Source: Okeania sp. SIO2B3 | GTDB lineage: Bacteria; Cyanobacteriota; Cyanobacteriia; Cyanobacteriales; Microcoleaceae | Length of the DNA stretch: 36,633 bases | Assembly (NCBI RefSeq): GCF_010672525.1 | Contig: NZ_JAAHGH010000080.1 | Location: 1-36,633 of the forward strand | Direction: 5' to 3' | Part shown: in pieces, positions 8,231 through 17,392 of the stretch | Layout of the letters: each line of letters begins with the position of its first letter | How positions within the stretch are numbered: position 1 is the first letter of the stretch | The notes under the pieces: generated by a model | The model's database searches: none | What the model saw: only the letters and a program-made list of their open reading frames with translations | Told to the model about the DNA's origin: nothing | Program-made: the position numbers and the translations under genes

Positions 8231-10612
8231 TTATCTAAAACTATCAGGAAACTCAGCCTTTAAAACAGGTAAAACTGGACAAGGTTTTTGCTCCTGTAAA
8301 TTGTCTGGTTTATTCCAAGTAAAAGGAGCTAACTTAGCAGCAGACATCCACAACAAACGTTTTGCTCTAGTCATTGCCACATATAATAATCGAAATTCCT
8401 CTGCCGTTTTCAAATATTCTGCCTGTTTCCAAGCAGTAGAAATATCTGGTAAATCTTGCCCTTGTAAACTGGCACGAATTTGCGCTCTTGCCACTTCAGC
8501 TAAGTCAAATTCTCCCAAAAAACTTACCTGTGGCAAAACTCGTAAATTACCAGGAATTATATTTTCATGTAAAAAAGGTAAAAAGACATAATCCCAATCT
8601 AAACCCTTAGCTTTATGCATAGTAATAATAGTAAGTTGCTGAGGGCGAGTATAATTTTTCTCTGCATTTTCATCCACTTCAACAGGTTCAAATCTCTCGG
8701 AACCTACAATTTCACTTAAAACTTCTAATATAGAATTCATCGAACTATTATCAAAAGTTTGTTTAGCAACTCTTTCTGCCAACTTATCCACAGTTGCTAA
8801 ATCTGACTGTTGATAATTTAAAGCTAAAGCAAGAAAAGAAATTAATTGATACAAGGGTAATTCTGATTTTGCCCTGAGCAAAGTACGACAAAAATCACGA
8901 CATTTACGCACCTTTTCTGATTGATAAGGATCGAGAGGTCCTGGGTAAAGAAACTGTTCTGGTTGAGAGGCAAAAACATTATAATCTTGCTTAGGAATTA
9001 AGCGCCGATCGCCCAAAACTTTCAAAGCAGATTTTAAATAATCTGGAGAATGAGGGCGGTCAATAAATTGCATTAATGCCAATATTTCTGCTGGAATTTG
9101 AGAGTGACGCGCCCCTTGAGAAACATCATGTATTTGAATATTTTGTTTGCCTAAATCAATATCAATTCCATATTTTCCAGGATTAGAAAAAGTATCTGTA
9201 ATAAATTTACCTTGTTTATTTTCCCGTACTAATACAGCAAAATTACCATCTGGATTTTCTTTAAATAAATTAATTATGCGTTTACCCATCAACTCAAGTG
9301 TTTGGTAAATATCCCGAGGTTCATATATTTCTAAACCACCACCAGTAGCTGAAGGATTATCATTTGCCGGATGAATATTTTGGTCTCGAAAAGGTTTTTC
9401 TATTCCTGTTAATTCTGAATTATTTACCCATTTCAAAACAAAATTAGCTGCATCTATAATTTTTTGACAACTACGACCTGCTTGTTCCATAGTCGCCAAC
9501 TTATTTAATTGTTCGCAGTCTTCACAAAATTGCCGAAAATCTATTGGGTCTGCTGGAGTAAATGTGGAATTAATTGCTTGATTTGGGTCTCCAACACGCA
9601 TAAGATTGAGATTATTTAATGGTGATAATTTTTGCTCTTGATAAATCCCATTATTTTCTGAATTACTATCATCATTTTCACTTGAATCAGCCAGTTTTTT
9701 TAAAAGTTTAGTTTGTAAGGGGGTAGAATCTTGAGCTTCATCTTCAAACACTGCAAAAACTTGATTTTGCCACATTTTTCTAGCACCTTCATTTTCTAAT
9801 ACCCGCAACGCTGCCAAAATCATTTCATCATAGTCAATTAATTGATTTTCCCTCAACATTTCCTGATATGTTTGATATAAATTAGCAGCAATAGTCACAA
9901 CTTGATAATGGTCATTAATTTTGTCTCGTAATTTCCATAAATCTTCTGGTTTAAGACCAGAACTTTTTGCTTGTTGAATTGCTTTCCAAGCTAATTGAGG
10001 TAAAACTTCAGTGCGTAAAACAGACTGCCTTCTTAAACGTTCAGTTTCTTCTCCATCAAATTGAACTCCTTCAATTAAAAGTTGATAATGTCTGGGATTA
10101 TTTGCAATCCAATTTTCTACACAAGTGCGAGTTATTCTATTGCTTGGAGTAGGAAGAATTAAAGTAGTATTTTCTAAATCTAACTCAGATAATTCAGGAT
10201 GACGTAGAGCAATACTCAAAGCCAAACCATGTAAAGTATGAACAATAAAACTGCCTTGAGGTAAAGATAATTCCTTTAAATGTTTGCGAATTTTAGTTTT
10301 AATATTACTAGCTGCAGAACGGGTAAAAGTAACAACAACTAATTGACGATTATTATGTAGTTGATAACCAGCGATCGCTAAAGCTGCTGCTGCTGCCATA
10401 CCGTAGGATTTTCCTGCACCAGGAACTGCTGAAACTGCTAAAGGTCCTCCTTGCCAGTCAGCCATTTGTTGTTGCCCAGGCCGTAAATTAGAACGAATTT
10501 GTTGAATTGCTTTTTCTCTTAAACTTGCTAATGATAAGTCAATTTCTGTATTCTTTGTATTCGTTTTAATATCAGTATATGGAGGCAAATTATTATTGAA
10601 ATCGTCAGTCAC
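8231..10612 (-). CDS. UvrD/Rep-family superfamily 1 DNA helicase
   Basis: This 793-residue ATP-dependent 3'-5' DNA helicase has the SF1A motifs in order: Walker A SAVPGAGKSYG near residue 61, motif Ia VVTFTRSAASNIKTKI near 104, motif II FEDEAQDSTPLQTKLL near 293, motif III RVGDPNQAINSTF near 344, motif V TMHKAKGLDWDYVFLPF near 665, and motif VI RLLYVAMTRAKRLLW near 755. An acidic, Asn-rich insert (about 310-330) follows motif II. It is somewhat longer than classical Rep or UvrD and has no nuclease domain, so repair or replication-fork work is likely but the exact role is open. The start is GTG (10610-10612); an in-frame TAA lies 9 bp upstream and the next Met is inside the domain. It is monocistronic. 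Confidence 0.92.
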   Translation of the reverse strand: MTDDFNNNLPPYTDIKTNTKNTEIDLSLASLREKAIQQIRSNLRPGQQQMADWQGGPLAVSAVPGAGKSYGMAAAAALAIAGYQLHNNRQLVVVTFTRSAASNIKTKIRKHLKELSLPQGSFIVHTLHGLALSIALRHPELSELDLENTTLILPTPSNRITRTCVENWIANNPRHYQLLIEGVQFDGEETERLRRQSVLRTEVLPQLAWKAIQQAKSSGLKPEDLWKLRDKINDHYQVVTIAANLYQTYQEMLRENQLIDYDEMILAALRVLENEGARKMWQNQVFAVFEDEAQDSTPLQTKLLKKLADSSENDDSNSENNGIYQEQKLSPLNNLNLMRVGDPNQAINSTFTPADPIDFRQFCEDCEQLNKLATMEQAGRSCQKIIDAANFVLKWVNNSELTGIEKPFRDQNIHPANDNPSATGGGLEIYEPRDIYQTLELMGKRIINLFKENPDGNFAVLVRENKQGKFITDTFSNPGKYGIDIDLGKQNIQIHDVSQGARHSQIPAEILALMQFIDRPHSPDYLKSALKVLGDRRLIPKQDYNVFASQPEQFLYPGPLDPYQSEKVRKCRDFCRTLLRAKSELPLYQLISFLALALNYQQSDLATVDKLAERVAKQTFDNSSMNSILEVLSEIVGSERFEPVEVDENAEKNYTRPQQLTIITMHKAKGLDWDYVFLPFLHENIIPGNLRVLPQVSFLGEFDLAEVARAQIRASLQGQDLPDISTAWKQAEYLKTAEEFRLLYVAMTRAKRLLWMSAAKLAPFTWNKPDNLQEQKPCPVLPVLKAEFPDSFR

Positions 10613-10922
10613 CTTGTTTTAAATCAAAAGTTAAAAATTAAAATATAGCATTTCTCAACTTACTGAGGAACAGTTGTTTTTCTTCTTTTTTATTCCCTAC
10701 TCCCTACTCCCTAAAATAAACGAATTTTGTACCTCACGCTTTTCGGGAATTGCTATATTACCAGTGAATATTTAAATTGATTTTTGCCGAATTCAATGAG
10801 TGCATCTCATATTTGCAAAAATACTAATTTTCTTATATATTCCCTGTTGCCTGTTGCCAGATGAGCTGTTGCCTAAAAGCGATAATTTTTTGGCTTTATT
10901 CACGCATTAAGATGCATCCAAT
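10613..10922. other. Short repeat-bearing intergenic region
   Basis: A segment around 10725-10758 (TTTTGTACCTCACGCTTTTC, then GAATTGCTATA) recurs at 15208-15246 with few changes and is another small dispersed repeat. Tandem CTACTCC and CTGTTGC words are also present. No gene or terminator was seen. Confidence 0.5.
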
Positions 10923-12026
10923 TCAATCTACTTTAGCTATGGGAAAATGAAGGTAAAAAGTTGTACCAGTAGATGGACTTGATTCAAAAAAAATCTTCCC
11001 ATTATGGGCATCAATAATTGTTTTAACAATAGCAGTTCCCAATCCAATACCACCCTGTTTTCCATAACTTACAAAAGCTTCAAATAATTTATCCTGAATT
11101 TCTTGAGGAATACCAGGACCATTATCTGAAAAAGTAATTTCAACTAATTGATCTTTTCTTCTAGCTCTGATTTCTATTTTGCCTTCAGATTGATCCAGAG
11201 CTTCTACAGCATTAGATAATAAATTTTGTAGGGCACGGTTAATTTTATTTTCATCGGCATTTATGATTAAACCCTCTTCCACAGAAACTATCAATTCTAC
11301 AGAAGCAAAATCAATATAAACCTGGTTTAATTTGGCAAAATTTTGTAAGAGTTTAGCAATGTCAATTAACTGACAATATAATGTTGTATTCCCCTGAGAA
11401 AAAGCAAGTACTTCTTCTGCCATATTTAACATTCTCTGAACTTGCATTGAAATTAAATCGCACCATTCTTGACTCTCTTGATCTGGGTGGAGTTCTTTTA
11501 ACATTGAACTTGATAATTGAATACCAGTGAAAGGGCTTCTAAAATCATGAATAATAGTATTTACCATCTCTCCAATCAAAGTCATTTTTTCCTTATAAGC
11601 TAATTGATTGACATAATCAGTCGTCACGGTTCGCAATCTTTGAGATAAAAAACTTAAGATTTGTAAGACTATATCTCCTTTTGTATTAGCTAATATCTCC
11701 GTTATGGATTCATAGTAAATTTTCGCCAAAACTGTTTCCTGAGATGTAACTACCCTAGCACTTCTTGGCTTTCTATCTATAATCCCTAACTCTCCCAAAT
11801 AACCATCAGATTTAACAGATGTAATCACAACATAATTATTCCCTTCACCACTCCTTTTACTAACTTCTACTTCACCTTCAAGAACTAAAAATAAAGAATC
11901 TGAATCATCACCTTCTTCAAAAATAATCTCTCGAGGATTAAATTTTTTAATAATAGCAATCTGGGAAATTTGTGCAGCTTGCTCAGGTGCAAAATAGCGA
12001 ATAAACTGATGTGATTCTAGTTTCAT
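10923..12026 (-). CDS. Sensor histidine kinase with N-terminal cyclic-nucleotide-binding domain
   Basis: The 367-residue soluble protein has a cNMP-binding/CRP-type beta barrel at about residues 5-125 (EIIFEEGDDSDSLFLVLEGE, GELGIIDRKPRSARV), followed by a dimerisation helix pair and a HATPase domain. The phosphoacceptor is His160 in the box MVNTIIHDFRSPFTGI. The N box is near 259-276 (NKINRALQNLLSNAVEAL), G1 is DNGPGIP at 301 and G2 is GGIGLGTAIV at 325. It should autophosphorylate in response to a bound nucleotide or a partner and signal to an unlinked response regulator, since none is adjacent. The RxARV stretch resembles the phosphate-binding cassette, so cAMP or cGMP binding is plausible but unproven. 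There is no membrane segment. It starts at ATG 12024-12026. Confidence 0.9.
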   Translation of the reverse strand: MKLESHQFIRYFAPEQAAQISQIAIIKKFNPREIIFEEGDDSDSLFLVLEGEVEVSKRSGEGNNYVVITSVKSDGYLGELGIIDRKPRSARVVTSQETVLAKIYYESITEILANTKGDIVLQILSFLSQRLRTVTTDYVNQLAYKEKMTLIGEMVNTIIHDFRSPFTGIQLSSSMLKELHPDQESQEWCDLISMQVQRMLNMAEEVLAFSQGNTTLYCQLIDIAKLLQNFAKLNQVYIDFASVELIVSVEEGLIINADENKINRALQNLLSNAVEALDQSEGKIEIRARRKDQLVEITFSDNGPGIPQEIQDKLFEAFVSYGKQGGIGLGTAIVKTIIDAHNGKIFFESSPSTGTTFYLHFPIAKVD

Positions 12027-12759
12027 TTTGTAGTGGAATATAATATATCTTTCGGTTAGCTAGTCTTGGCGATCGTCGATGAATTTATCATAAAAAATAT
12101 TCACTGTCAAAAGTTGTTAATCCTATGACACAACAAAATTTCGAGGCACAAGAGATAGATAAATCAAAATTCATAACTTTCATTAATATTTAGCCATAGC
12201 ATAAAAGCTATCCCCTATATTTTTACTGATATATTTTATTACTAATCAACTATATAGGAAATAAAGTCGTAGCTTGAGCTGTTAAGTTTGATAATACTAA
12301 ATATTTTGATTTAGCTAGTTTGCCGTTGTTTTTATTAGTTGTCGCTTCATAAAATTTCTTTGACTCGACAATCAATATAGGATATGGACTAAACTGATTG
12401 CTAAGTTTGTTTTCAAATAGCACTATTTTTTATGTGAAGTCCGGAATAATAATTGTCCCCATATAAGGTAAAGTAGAGCTTAATATTAAGCGTATTAAAC
12501 GAGCCTAAAACTTACCTCCTAATTTTTTCCTTTATACCAAGACTCTATTATAAATTACATATTGGTTAGTCCTGTGAGATATTAAGAGTTAACAACTGTT
12601 GACCAAAATCTGTAATACTAATTTTATGTGAGCTGGCACAGAATTATGAAATCTATTAACTTGTCTATCTCTATCTACAGTCAACTTTAATAAAAATATT
12701 ATTCTATGCAACTTAGAAATGAATTTGGTATAGAAAGTGATAGGTATTGCCTTGGAAGT
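12027..12759. other. Intergenic region without recognised features
   Basis: AT-rich, with no reading frame of protein-like composition, no clear repeat copy and no obvious RNA hairpin. The histidine kinase promoter should lie in its left end. Confidence 0.5.
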
Positions 12760-12858
12760 TATAGCAATTGAAGCAAAGGGCGCGGATATATCAAAAGCTT
12801 AAAACTCAAGCAACGCAAGATGTTTCCTTCTTCCTTCTTCCCTCTTCCTTCTGCTATA
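12760..12858 (-). repeat. Family A element
   Basis: Read on the minus strand it begins TATAGCAG at 12858, has four AAGGAAG-type units, the box CTTGCGTTGCTTGAGTTTTA and AGCTTTTGATAT, and ends near TTGCTATAA at 12760. Confidence 0.7.
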
Positions 12859-12909
12859 CCTTGGAAAAGTTTCTTGAGTTCGGTCAGCCTCAATTATACT
12901 AAAATAAAT

Positions 12910-12938
12910 AATGCCACTAAATTTTATATAGTGGCATT
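12910..12938 (-). terminator. Probable terminator of the exported proline-rich protein gene
   Basis: A perfect 10-bp stem AATGCCACTA / TAGTGGCATT with a 9-nt loop lies 37 bp past the stop codon at 12976. On the minus strand it is followed by the T-rich ATTTATTTTAG. Confidence 0.65.
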
Positions 12939-12975
12939 ACAGACCTAATTATAGAGTTTTTTTTATGTGTTCAAA

Positions 12976-13554
12976 TTACCACAATCCTCTTACAGGAGGA
13001 GGTTGTGGGACAGGCCGTGTAATAGGAGGAGGTGGCTGAAGTGGTGGAAACTCTATAGTAGGAGGACCCTGGAAATTGTATTGTGGTAACTGAACTTCTA
13101 CCCGTTCATAATTATAATCTGGGATAACTTTAAAAAAGTCTATACAACCACAAGGGTCTTCAGGGTCGTCATTCTTTTTGCCCACAATTGCATAGACCCG
13201 CATTCCAGGTACTAAACCTGTTATTTCTATTCTATGTCTAGGAGAAAAAAATAGAGTTCGTAGTTGACCACGTTCCTCTTCAGGAATTGTGACATAAGTG
13301 GGTTCACCATCATTAGGTGCAATGCCAGGAATGCCTAATTCGGCTTCTTCATCTACTAAAATTGTGACTACATTACCGATAATACCTTTAACATAACCGA
13401 CAATCTCCATTTGATTTGCTCCCCCTGCTCTAGTTCTTTCCCTTTGGGCAACTTTCTCATTTTCAGGAGCAGCGATCGCCGGATAAATTGTTCCAAATGT
13501 AATTAATATTGACAAGCAACCACTTGCCAAGTTTGTATATTTTGGAAGACGCAT
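12976..13554 (-). CDS. Exported hypothetical protein with proline-rich C-terminus
   Basis: This 192-residue protein is not assigned to a named family. Residues 1-28 form a Sec signal peptide: a basic start (MRLPKYTN), a hydrophobic core (CLSILITFGTIYPAI) and an AIAAPE cleavage region near residue 28. The mature part (about 45-150) looks beta-rich, with MEIVGYVKGIIGNVVTILVD, YVTIPEEERGQLRTLFFSP and GMRVYAIVGKKNDDPEDPCG. It carries two nearby cysteines in the CGC motif. The last 30 residues are a Pro-rich tail (PPLQPPPPITRPVPQPPPV). It probably acts in the periplasm or at the cell surface; the repeated VxG and VxV pattern suggests a small beta barrel. The ATG is at 13552-13554, and a hairpin terminator follows. 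Confidence 0.8.
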   Translation of the reverse strand: MRLPKYTNLASGCLSILITFGTIYPAIAAPENEKVAQRERTRAGGANQMEIVGYVKGIIGNVVTILVDEEAELGIPGIAPNDGEPTYVTIPEEERGQLRTLFFSPRHRIEITGLVPGMRVYAIVGKKNDDPEDPCGCIDFFKVIPDYNYERVEVQLPQYNFQGPPTIEFPPLQPPPPITRPVPQPPPVRGLW

Positions 13555-14312
13555 GACTACCTCACCAAATTTTGTCTAAGTGTCTCAGTTAAAATCTGTT
13601 TTCACAGGTTTATCTGGACATTGATTAATTGATTGGTTATTTTTATAACAACCTCATCAGGAGCTTACCATCAACGTTGATTTTTGGCAAGTAAATTTAT
13701 TTTATATAACTTTATATATTAGTAGAGTTTTTTCTGTTATTAAGATTGAGATGAATAGGCAAACTATTTGTATTACTTTCATTGAGAATATCTCGACAGT
13801 AGGCTCTGTTTCACTTACTAGAAAATAAGTTTATTAATTCGCAACTTAATCTTAATCTTTGGTTCAAAGGAATATAGCAAACCTATGTGTTGCTTCTAAT
13901 ATTTTAGTATGAGTAATATAGTCATTAAATTATAAATTATCAATAACTTAGAAAGATTTTTTTGATCTATAAAGGCTTTCAGATTTCCTTTTTTTAGCAA
14001 GTTGTTTTTTATAAATTATGATTCTATTTCGATATATCTAGAATATCGAAGTAGTCGTGTAAAATAAATTTCCTATTTGAGAGATTGAACAGGGAACAAG
14101 GAACAGGAAGTTAATAAGACGTGTAATTAATTTTGCATAGAAACTTAATCAAAAAATTACTCAAAAATATAGCAACCACATTTTACTTTTCATATTTTAG
14201 TTAGACTCAACCAATATATTTTTGGGGAACTACTATGGATAGTAGTTCGATTCATCTTAAATTGGCAGACTTTTTTGATTAATTGTCATCATACTTGACT
14301 TAAAAATATTAG
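13555..14312. other. Intergenic region with one strong palindrome
   Basis: A perfect 9-bp stem with a 4-nt loop, GAACTACTA TGGA TAGTAGTTC, lies at 14227-14248. It has no T tract on either side, so it is not a standard terminator. The rest is AT-rich with no supportable gene. The 66-residue minus-strand frame at 14257-14457 lies mostly inside a MITE-like element and is not credible. Confidence 0.5.
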
Positions 14313-14565
14313 TAATTATTGTTGTGCTAATTAAATCTAAAAGCATTAACATATAAAGAAAAGTGCCTTTTTGGGGTCTAAAAAAGTGCAAATTTTTCAG
14401 CTGTTTATGCTCATCCATGGCTCGTATTTTCGGCTCATAGTTGGGCAGAAAAATCATTCTTACAATTGTTACTCCTACCTCCTCACTCCCAAGCCATTTC
14501 TCCTGTCTCCAGTATAGCTGTCTCCTACCCCTACTAAAATACTAGTGAAGCGCAAACCCTAATTA
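14313..14565. repeat. MITE-like element F, copy 1, flanked by TAATTA
   Basis: About 253 bp, matching 31348-31583. Shared blocks are TTAAATCTAAAAGC, TTAACATATAAAGA, GTGCAAATTTTTCAGCT, ATAGTTGGGCAGAAAAATCA and GAAGCGCAAACCCTAATTA. TAATTA is present at both ends (14313-14318 and 14560-14565). The right end is GCAAACCC; the left end has drifted from GGGCTTGC. It has no transposase. Confidence 0.75.
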
Positions 14566-14985
14566 CTGATTAGTATTTTCTCCTGATTTAATTTTTTTTT
14601 CCTCAGGCATATATTCTTCAATATTAATAGATGCTATTCCCTTAGATTCGACCAACTCAAACATTGACCCTAATTGTACCCAAATCAACAAAGCAGTTGG
14701 AAATACTACTATTGCACCTATGACAATAGATAACCATTCAACAATATTAAAGATAGAAAGACTAGCTGATACACATAAAAAGATAAATAAAGTCATGCTC
14801 AAATAAGCAGTAATAAGATTAGGTGTTTGATAATCTATTTGTTTTTGAGAGACTTTGTTTTTCAGCCATAGTTTTAATTTATACTCCAACATATCTTTAA
14901 AAATAATTCCTAAGATAATAGAGAAAAATAACGTTAACTCAATGACTGTGTAGACAGGAAAATCAAAAAAAGTATGAATGTACAT
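14563..14985 (-). CDS. Three-helix membrane protein, hypothetical
   Basis: This 140-residue integral membrane protein matches no family I recognise. Hydrophobic segments are at about residues 8-27 (YTVIELTLFFSIILGIIF), 58-80 (LITAYLSMTLFIFLCVSASL) and 85-108 (WLSIVIGAIVVFPTALLIWV). A basic loop (YKLKLWLKNKVSQKQ) lies between the first two, and an acidic soluble tail follows. The start is taken as the ATG at 14983-14985; an in-frame TTG at 14998-15000 would add five residues. No Shine-Dalgarno site was seen. Its TAA stop (14563-14565) lies in the terminal TAATTA of the adjacent MITE-like element, so the original C-terminus may have been different. Confidence 0.7.
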   Translation of the reverse strand: MYIHTFFDFPVYTVIELTLFFSIILGIIFKDMLEYKLKLWLKNKVSQKQIDYQTPNLITAYLSMTLFIFLCVSASLSIFNIVEWLSIVIGAIVVFPTALLIWVQLGSMFELVESKGIASINIEEYMPEEKKIKSGENTNQ

Positions 14986-15079
14986 TTTGTTTAACCACAA
15001 ATATTAACAGTTGTAAATCATATCATATTTTTAGTGAGAAATAAGACACAAAAAAATATTGTTAGCTGAGAATTAAAGA

Positions 15080-15184
15080 TATAGCAGAAGGAAGAAAGAA
15101 GAAGGAAGAAGGAAGAAGGAAAAAAATTGCTTTGTCTGAGTTTTAAGTTGTCGATATGTCCTAACCTTTCTTTCGACTGCTATA
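15080..15184 (+). repeat. Family A element, intact ends
   Basis: TATAGCAG plus AAGGAAG units at the left, the box TTGTCTGAGTTTTAAG, GATATGTCCTAACC, and TTTCGACTGCTATA at the right. The outer 8 bp are perfect inverted repeats (TATAGCAG / CTGCTATA). Confidence 0.75.
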
Positions 15185-15357
15185 ATCAGAGTAGAAAAAT
15201 TATGATCAATTTTGTACCTCACACTTCTTGGAAATTATAGCAATTCCTGAAAATAATGCTTTTTTTATTGAAAACTTCAGCTATTAAGTCATAAATCAGA
15301 TTCAGTATTTTTTTGAGTAATTATTTATATGAAGTAAACATATCTTATTAGTTATTT

Positions 15358-15720
15358 ACCGAATAGTTAAGGTTTAAAGCCTCTCCTTTAAAGGAGAAAA
15401 AAAATCCTTTTAGTCAATTATCTTCTTTTAAAAGCTATCCATTATCAGCAAAATTCTTTACAAAAGTGGATTATTCCTATTGTCAAAAGCTTACGAGCAT
15501 TTTGTTGGTTTTACTAATTTGACAAATTGACTAACTTGTGTACTCCTAAGAGTTGTTTTTTGTCGTTGCGGTCGCAACGACTCTAGGAGCTTTCAGAGCT
15601 AATACATCAAATGATATTTTTGTCAACTTTGATGTTAAGAAAGATGTTGATCAAGCATAGTTTTAGAAAGAGAGGTAATTATTAATTATTAATTATTAAT
15701 TATTCATTGTTGAACTACTA
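15358..15720 (-). repeat. Family C element, enlarged by about 230 bp of other sequence
   Basis: On the plus strand it starts ACCGAATAGTTAAGG with the hairpin core CTCTCCTTTAAAGGAG, and ends in an AATTATT array and TGTTGAACTACTA. Other copies are 95-180 bp; here an additional segment (about 15425-15660) separates the halves and contains a cruciform. Confidence 0.6.
15543..15589. other. Cruciform, possible remnant of an IS200/IS605 end
   Basis: A perfect 8-bp stem GTCGTTGC / GCAACGAC with loop GGTC (15562-15581) sits inside an outer arm pair CTCCTA / TAGGAG (15543-15548, 15584-15589). Such nested hairpins are typical of IS200/IS605-type ends or of TnpB-linked RNAs, but no tnpA or tnpB fragment was found, so this is only a suggestion. 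Confidence 0.35.
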
Positions 15721-15729
15721 CCTATAATT

Positions 15730-16281
15730 TCAGTCAAACAATACTTTCTCTAAACTTTGCAGAGCTATTTCCAAGTTATCATTCATTATTTGCACATCAA
15801 ACTCTTCTACAGCTTCCACCTCTTTAGTTGCCCTTTCTAGACGCTTAACGATCGCCTCTTCCGAATCATGTCCTCTACCCCGCAATCTTTTTTCCAATTC
15901 AGTCATAGAAGGAGGTAAAATAAAAATACGCAAAGCTTCTGGAAAAGTCTGTCTAATTTGTCTTGCCCCTTGTACCTCAATCTCTAATAATACTAATTTA
16001 CCTTGTTTAATATTTTCAGTAACTGGTAGACGTGGCGTGCCATAAAAATTACCGGCAAACTCAGCCCATTCTAATAAATCTTTAGTTTCAATCATTTGTT
16101 GAAATTTATCGCGGTCTACAAAATAATAGTTTTCTCCTTCTACTTCTCCAGGTCGAGGACAACGGGTAGTCATAGAAATAGATAAAACTAATTCTGGATG
16201 ACCTTGTAGGAGAGATTTTACCAAAGTCCCCTTACCTACACCACTAGGTCCTGTTAAGACAATTAATTTACCAGTTTGCAT
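15730..16281 (-). CDS. gmk: Guanylate kinase
   Basis: The cytosolic enzyme phosphorylates GMP (and dGMP) to GDP with ATP, an essential step of purine nucleotide supply. At 183 residues it is slightly short of the roughly 200 usual but complete. The P-loop GPSGVGKGT is at residues 10-18, the GMP-binding region [19 protein letters not shown] is near 37-56, and the lid and Arg-rich segment [20 protein letters not shown] is near 128-148. It starts at ATG 16279-16281. It lies 207 bp downstream of remA on the same strand, an order that is conserved well beyond cyanobacteria (remA-gmk also occurs in Bacillus). A family C repeat ends about 10 bp past its stop. Confidence 0.96.
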   Translation of the reverse strand: MQTGKLIVLTGPSGVGKGTLVKSLLQGHPELVLSISMTTRCPRPGEVEGENYYFVDRDKFQQMIETKDLLEWAEFAGNFYGTPRLPVTENIKQGKLVLLEIEVQGARQIRQTFPEALRIFILPPSMTELEKRLRGRGHDSEEAIVKRLERATKEVEAVEEFDVQIMNDNLEIALQSLEKVLFD

Positions 16282-16488
16282 AAATTTTTATCGCAGTATC
16301 AGCCAGCATAAATAAACTGTTTATTATTAATAACAAATTCTGGAAAATTAAACATTAATTACCACAATTAACTATAGCCATCCTAAATAGGTTGCGGGTA
16401 ATCAAAAAGTAAATAAAAAAACTGAAACTCTTACCTGTTCCCTAAAAAGCAGTAAGATTTTTGACACTAATAAAATAGGATTGCTATA

Positions 16489-16743
16489 TTAACTATCCTT
16501 ATTGTTAAATATAAATCTATGTGCCACTGTCTCAGGTTGAATTGCTGAAAGAATAATATGATTAGAATCTGTAATAATCACTGCTCTGGTACGCCGACCA
16601 TAAGTAGCATCAATTAATTGGCCTCTTTCCTTGCCATCGCTAATCATTCGCTTGATAGGGGCAGACTCTGGACTAACAATTGCAACGACCCTATTCGCAG
16701 AAACTATATTACCGAAACCAATATTAATTAACTGGATATCCAT
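16489..16743 (-). CDS. remA: RemA-family regulatory protein (DUF370)
   Basis: The 84-residue protein matches the RemA/DUF370 family almost from end to end: [60 protein letters not shown] and [11 protein letters not shown]. In Bacillus, RemA is a DNA-binding protein that activates extracellular-matrix and osmoprotection genes; its cyanobacterial role is less clear. The RRTRAVI basic patch fits DNA binding. It starts at ATG 16741-16743 and is upstream of gmk on the same strand, so the two may be cotranscribed despite the 207-bp gap, which contains no clear terminator. Confidence 0.92.
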   Translation of the reverse strand: MDIQLINIGFGNIVSANRVVAIVSPESAPIKRMISDGKERGQLIDATYGRRTRAVIITDSNHIILSAIQPETVAHRFIFNNKDS

Positions 16744-16944
16744 GACAGATTATGCAATAAGGAACTTGAAGAAGGCAGAAGGCAGCTATGCTGAAGGTCT
16801 AATTGCATGGGGATAGCCTACTATTGGCCACTTCAGTGTTTGATCACCCCAAACAATTTTCAGCACCCTTGTTGACAGCGGAGTATTTAACCCGCAAAAG
16901 AACAGATCAAGCTCATACAACTCATATATATAAGGTTTTTCAGT

Positions 16945-17044
16945 TATGGCAAAAGGAAGAAGTAAGAAATAAGAAGGAAAAATCTGGCGTTGTCTGAGTT
17001 TTAAACTTTTGATTTTTCCGCACCCTTTCCTTCGACTGTTATAT
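16945..17044 (+). repeat. Family A element, divergent ends
   Basis: It begins TATGGCAAAAGGAAG, contains GGCGTTGTCTGAGTTTTAAA and CCTTTCCTTCGACTGTTATA. The heptamer array is nearly lost (AGAAGTAAGAAATAAGAAGG). Confidence 0.65.
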
Positions 17045-17392
17045 AAGAAGAGAACACATCAAAATCTTTATTCATTAAATCAGGCTTTTAGATCAAGTCT
17101 AAATCTGTCATTATAGAAGTAATAAACATTTATAGTTCTGAATAATTCTCAAACCAGCTCAATCAAATCAATTGGTGTTTATACTCAAGATTTTTATTGA
17201 GAGCAGAGAATAAGATAAAATATTTAATCTTTATTTGTCAACTAAACTTGATATTATAAGTCTCTAAATTTCTATGGGAAAAGCAAAAAAAATCATTTAA
17301 ATATTGTCGCCTGAAAAATAAAAAATCCTATTTTTAGACACTAAATTTATATCATAGTTTTTTCACTTTTAATTTTTAACTTAAAGCTAACT
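17045..17392. other. Upstream region of the RqcH-like gene
   Basis: AT-rich, with no repeat copy or RNA structure recognised. It should contain the promoter of the gene at 17393; no clear -35/-10 pair was found. Confidence 0.45.

Noticed and set aside
14240-14255. tRNA T-arm-like AGTTCGATTC
   Set aside because: No acceptor, D or anticodon stems can be drawn around it; it belongs to a simple palindrome.
14257-14457. 66-codon minus-strand frame
   Set aside because: Most of it is inside MITE-like element F, whose other copy does not keep the frame.
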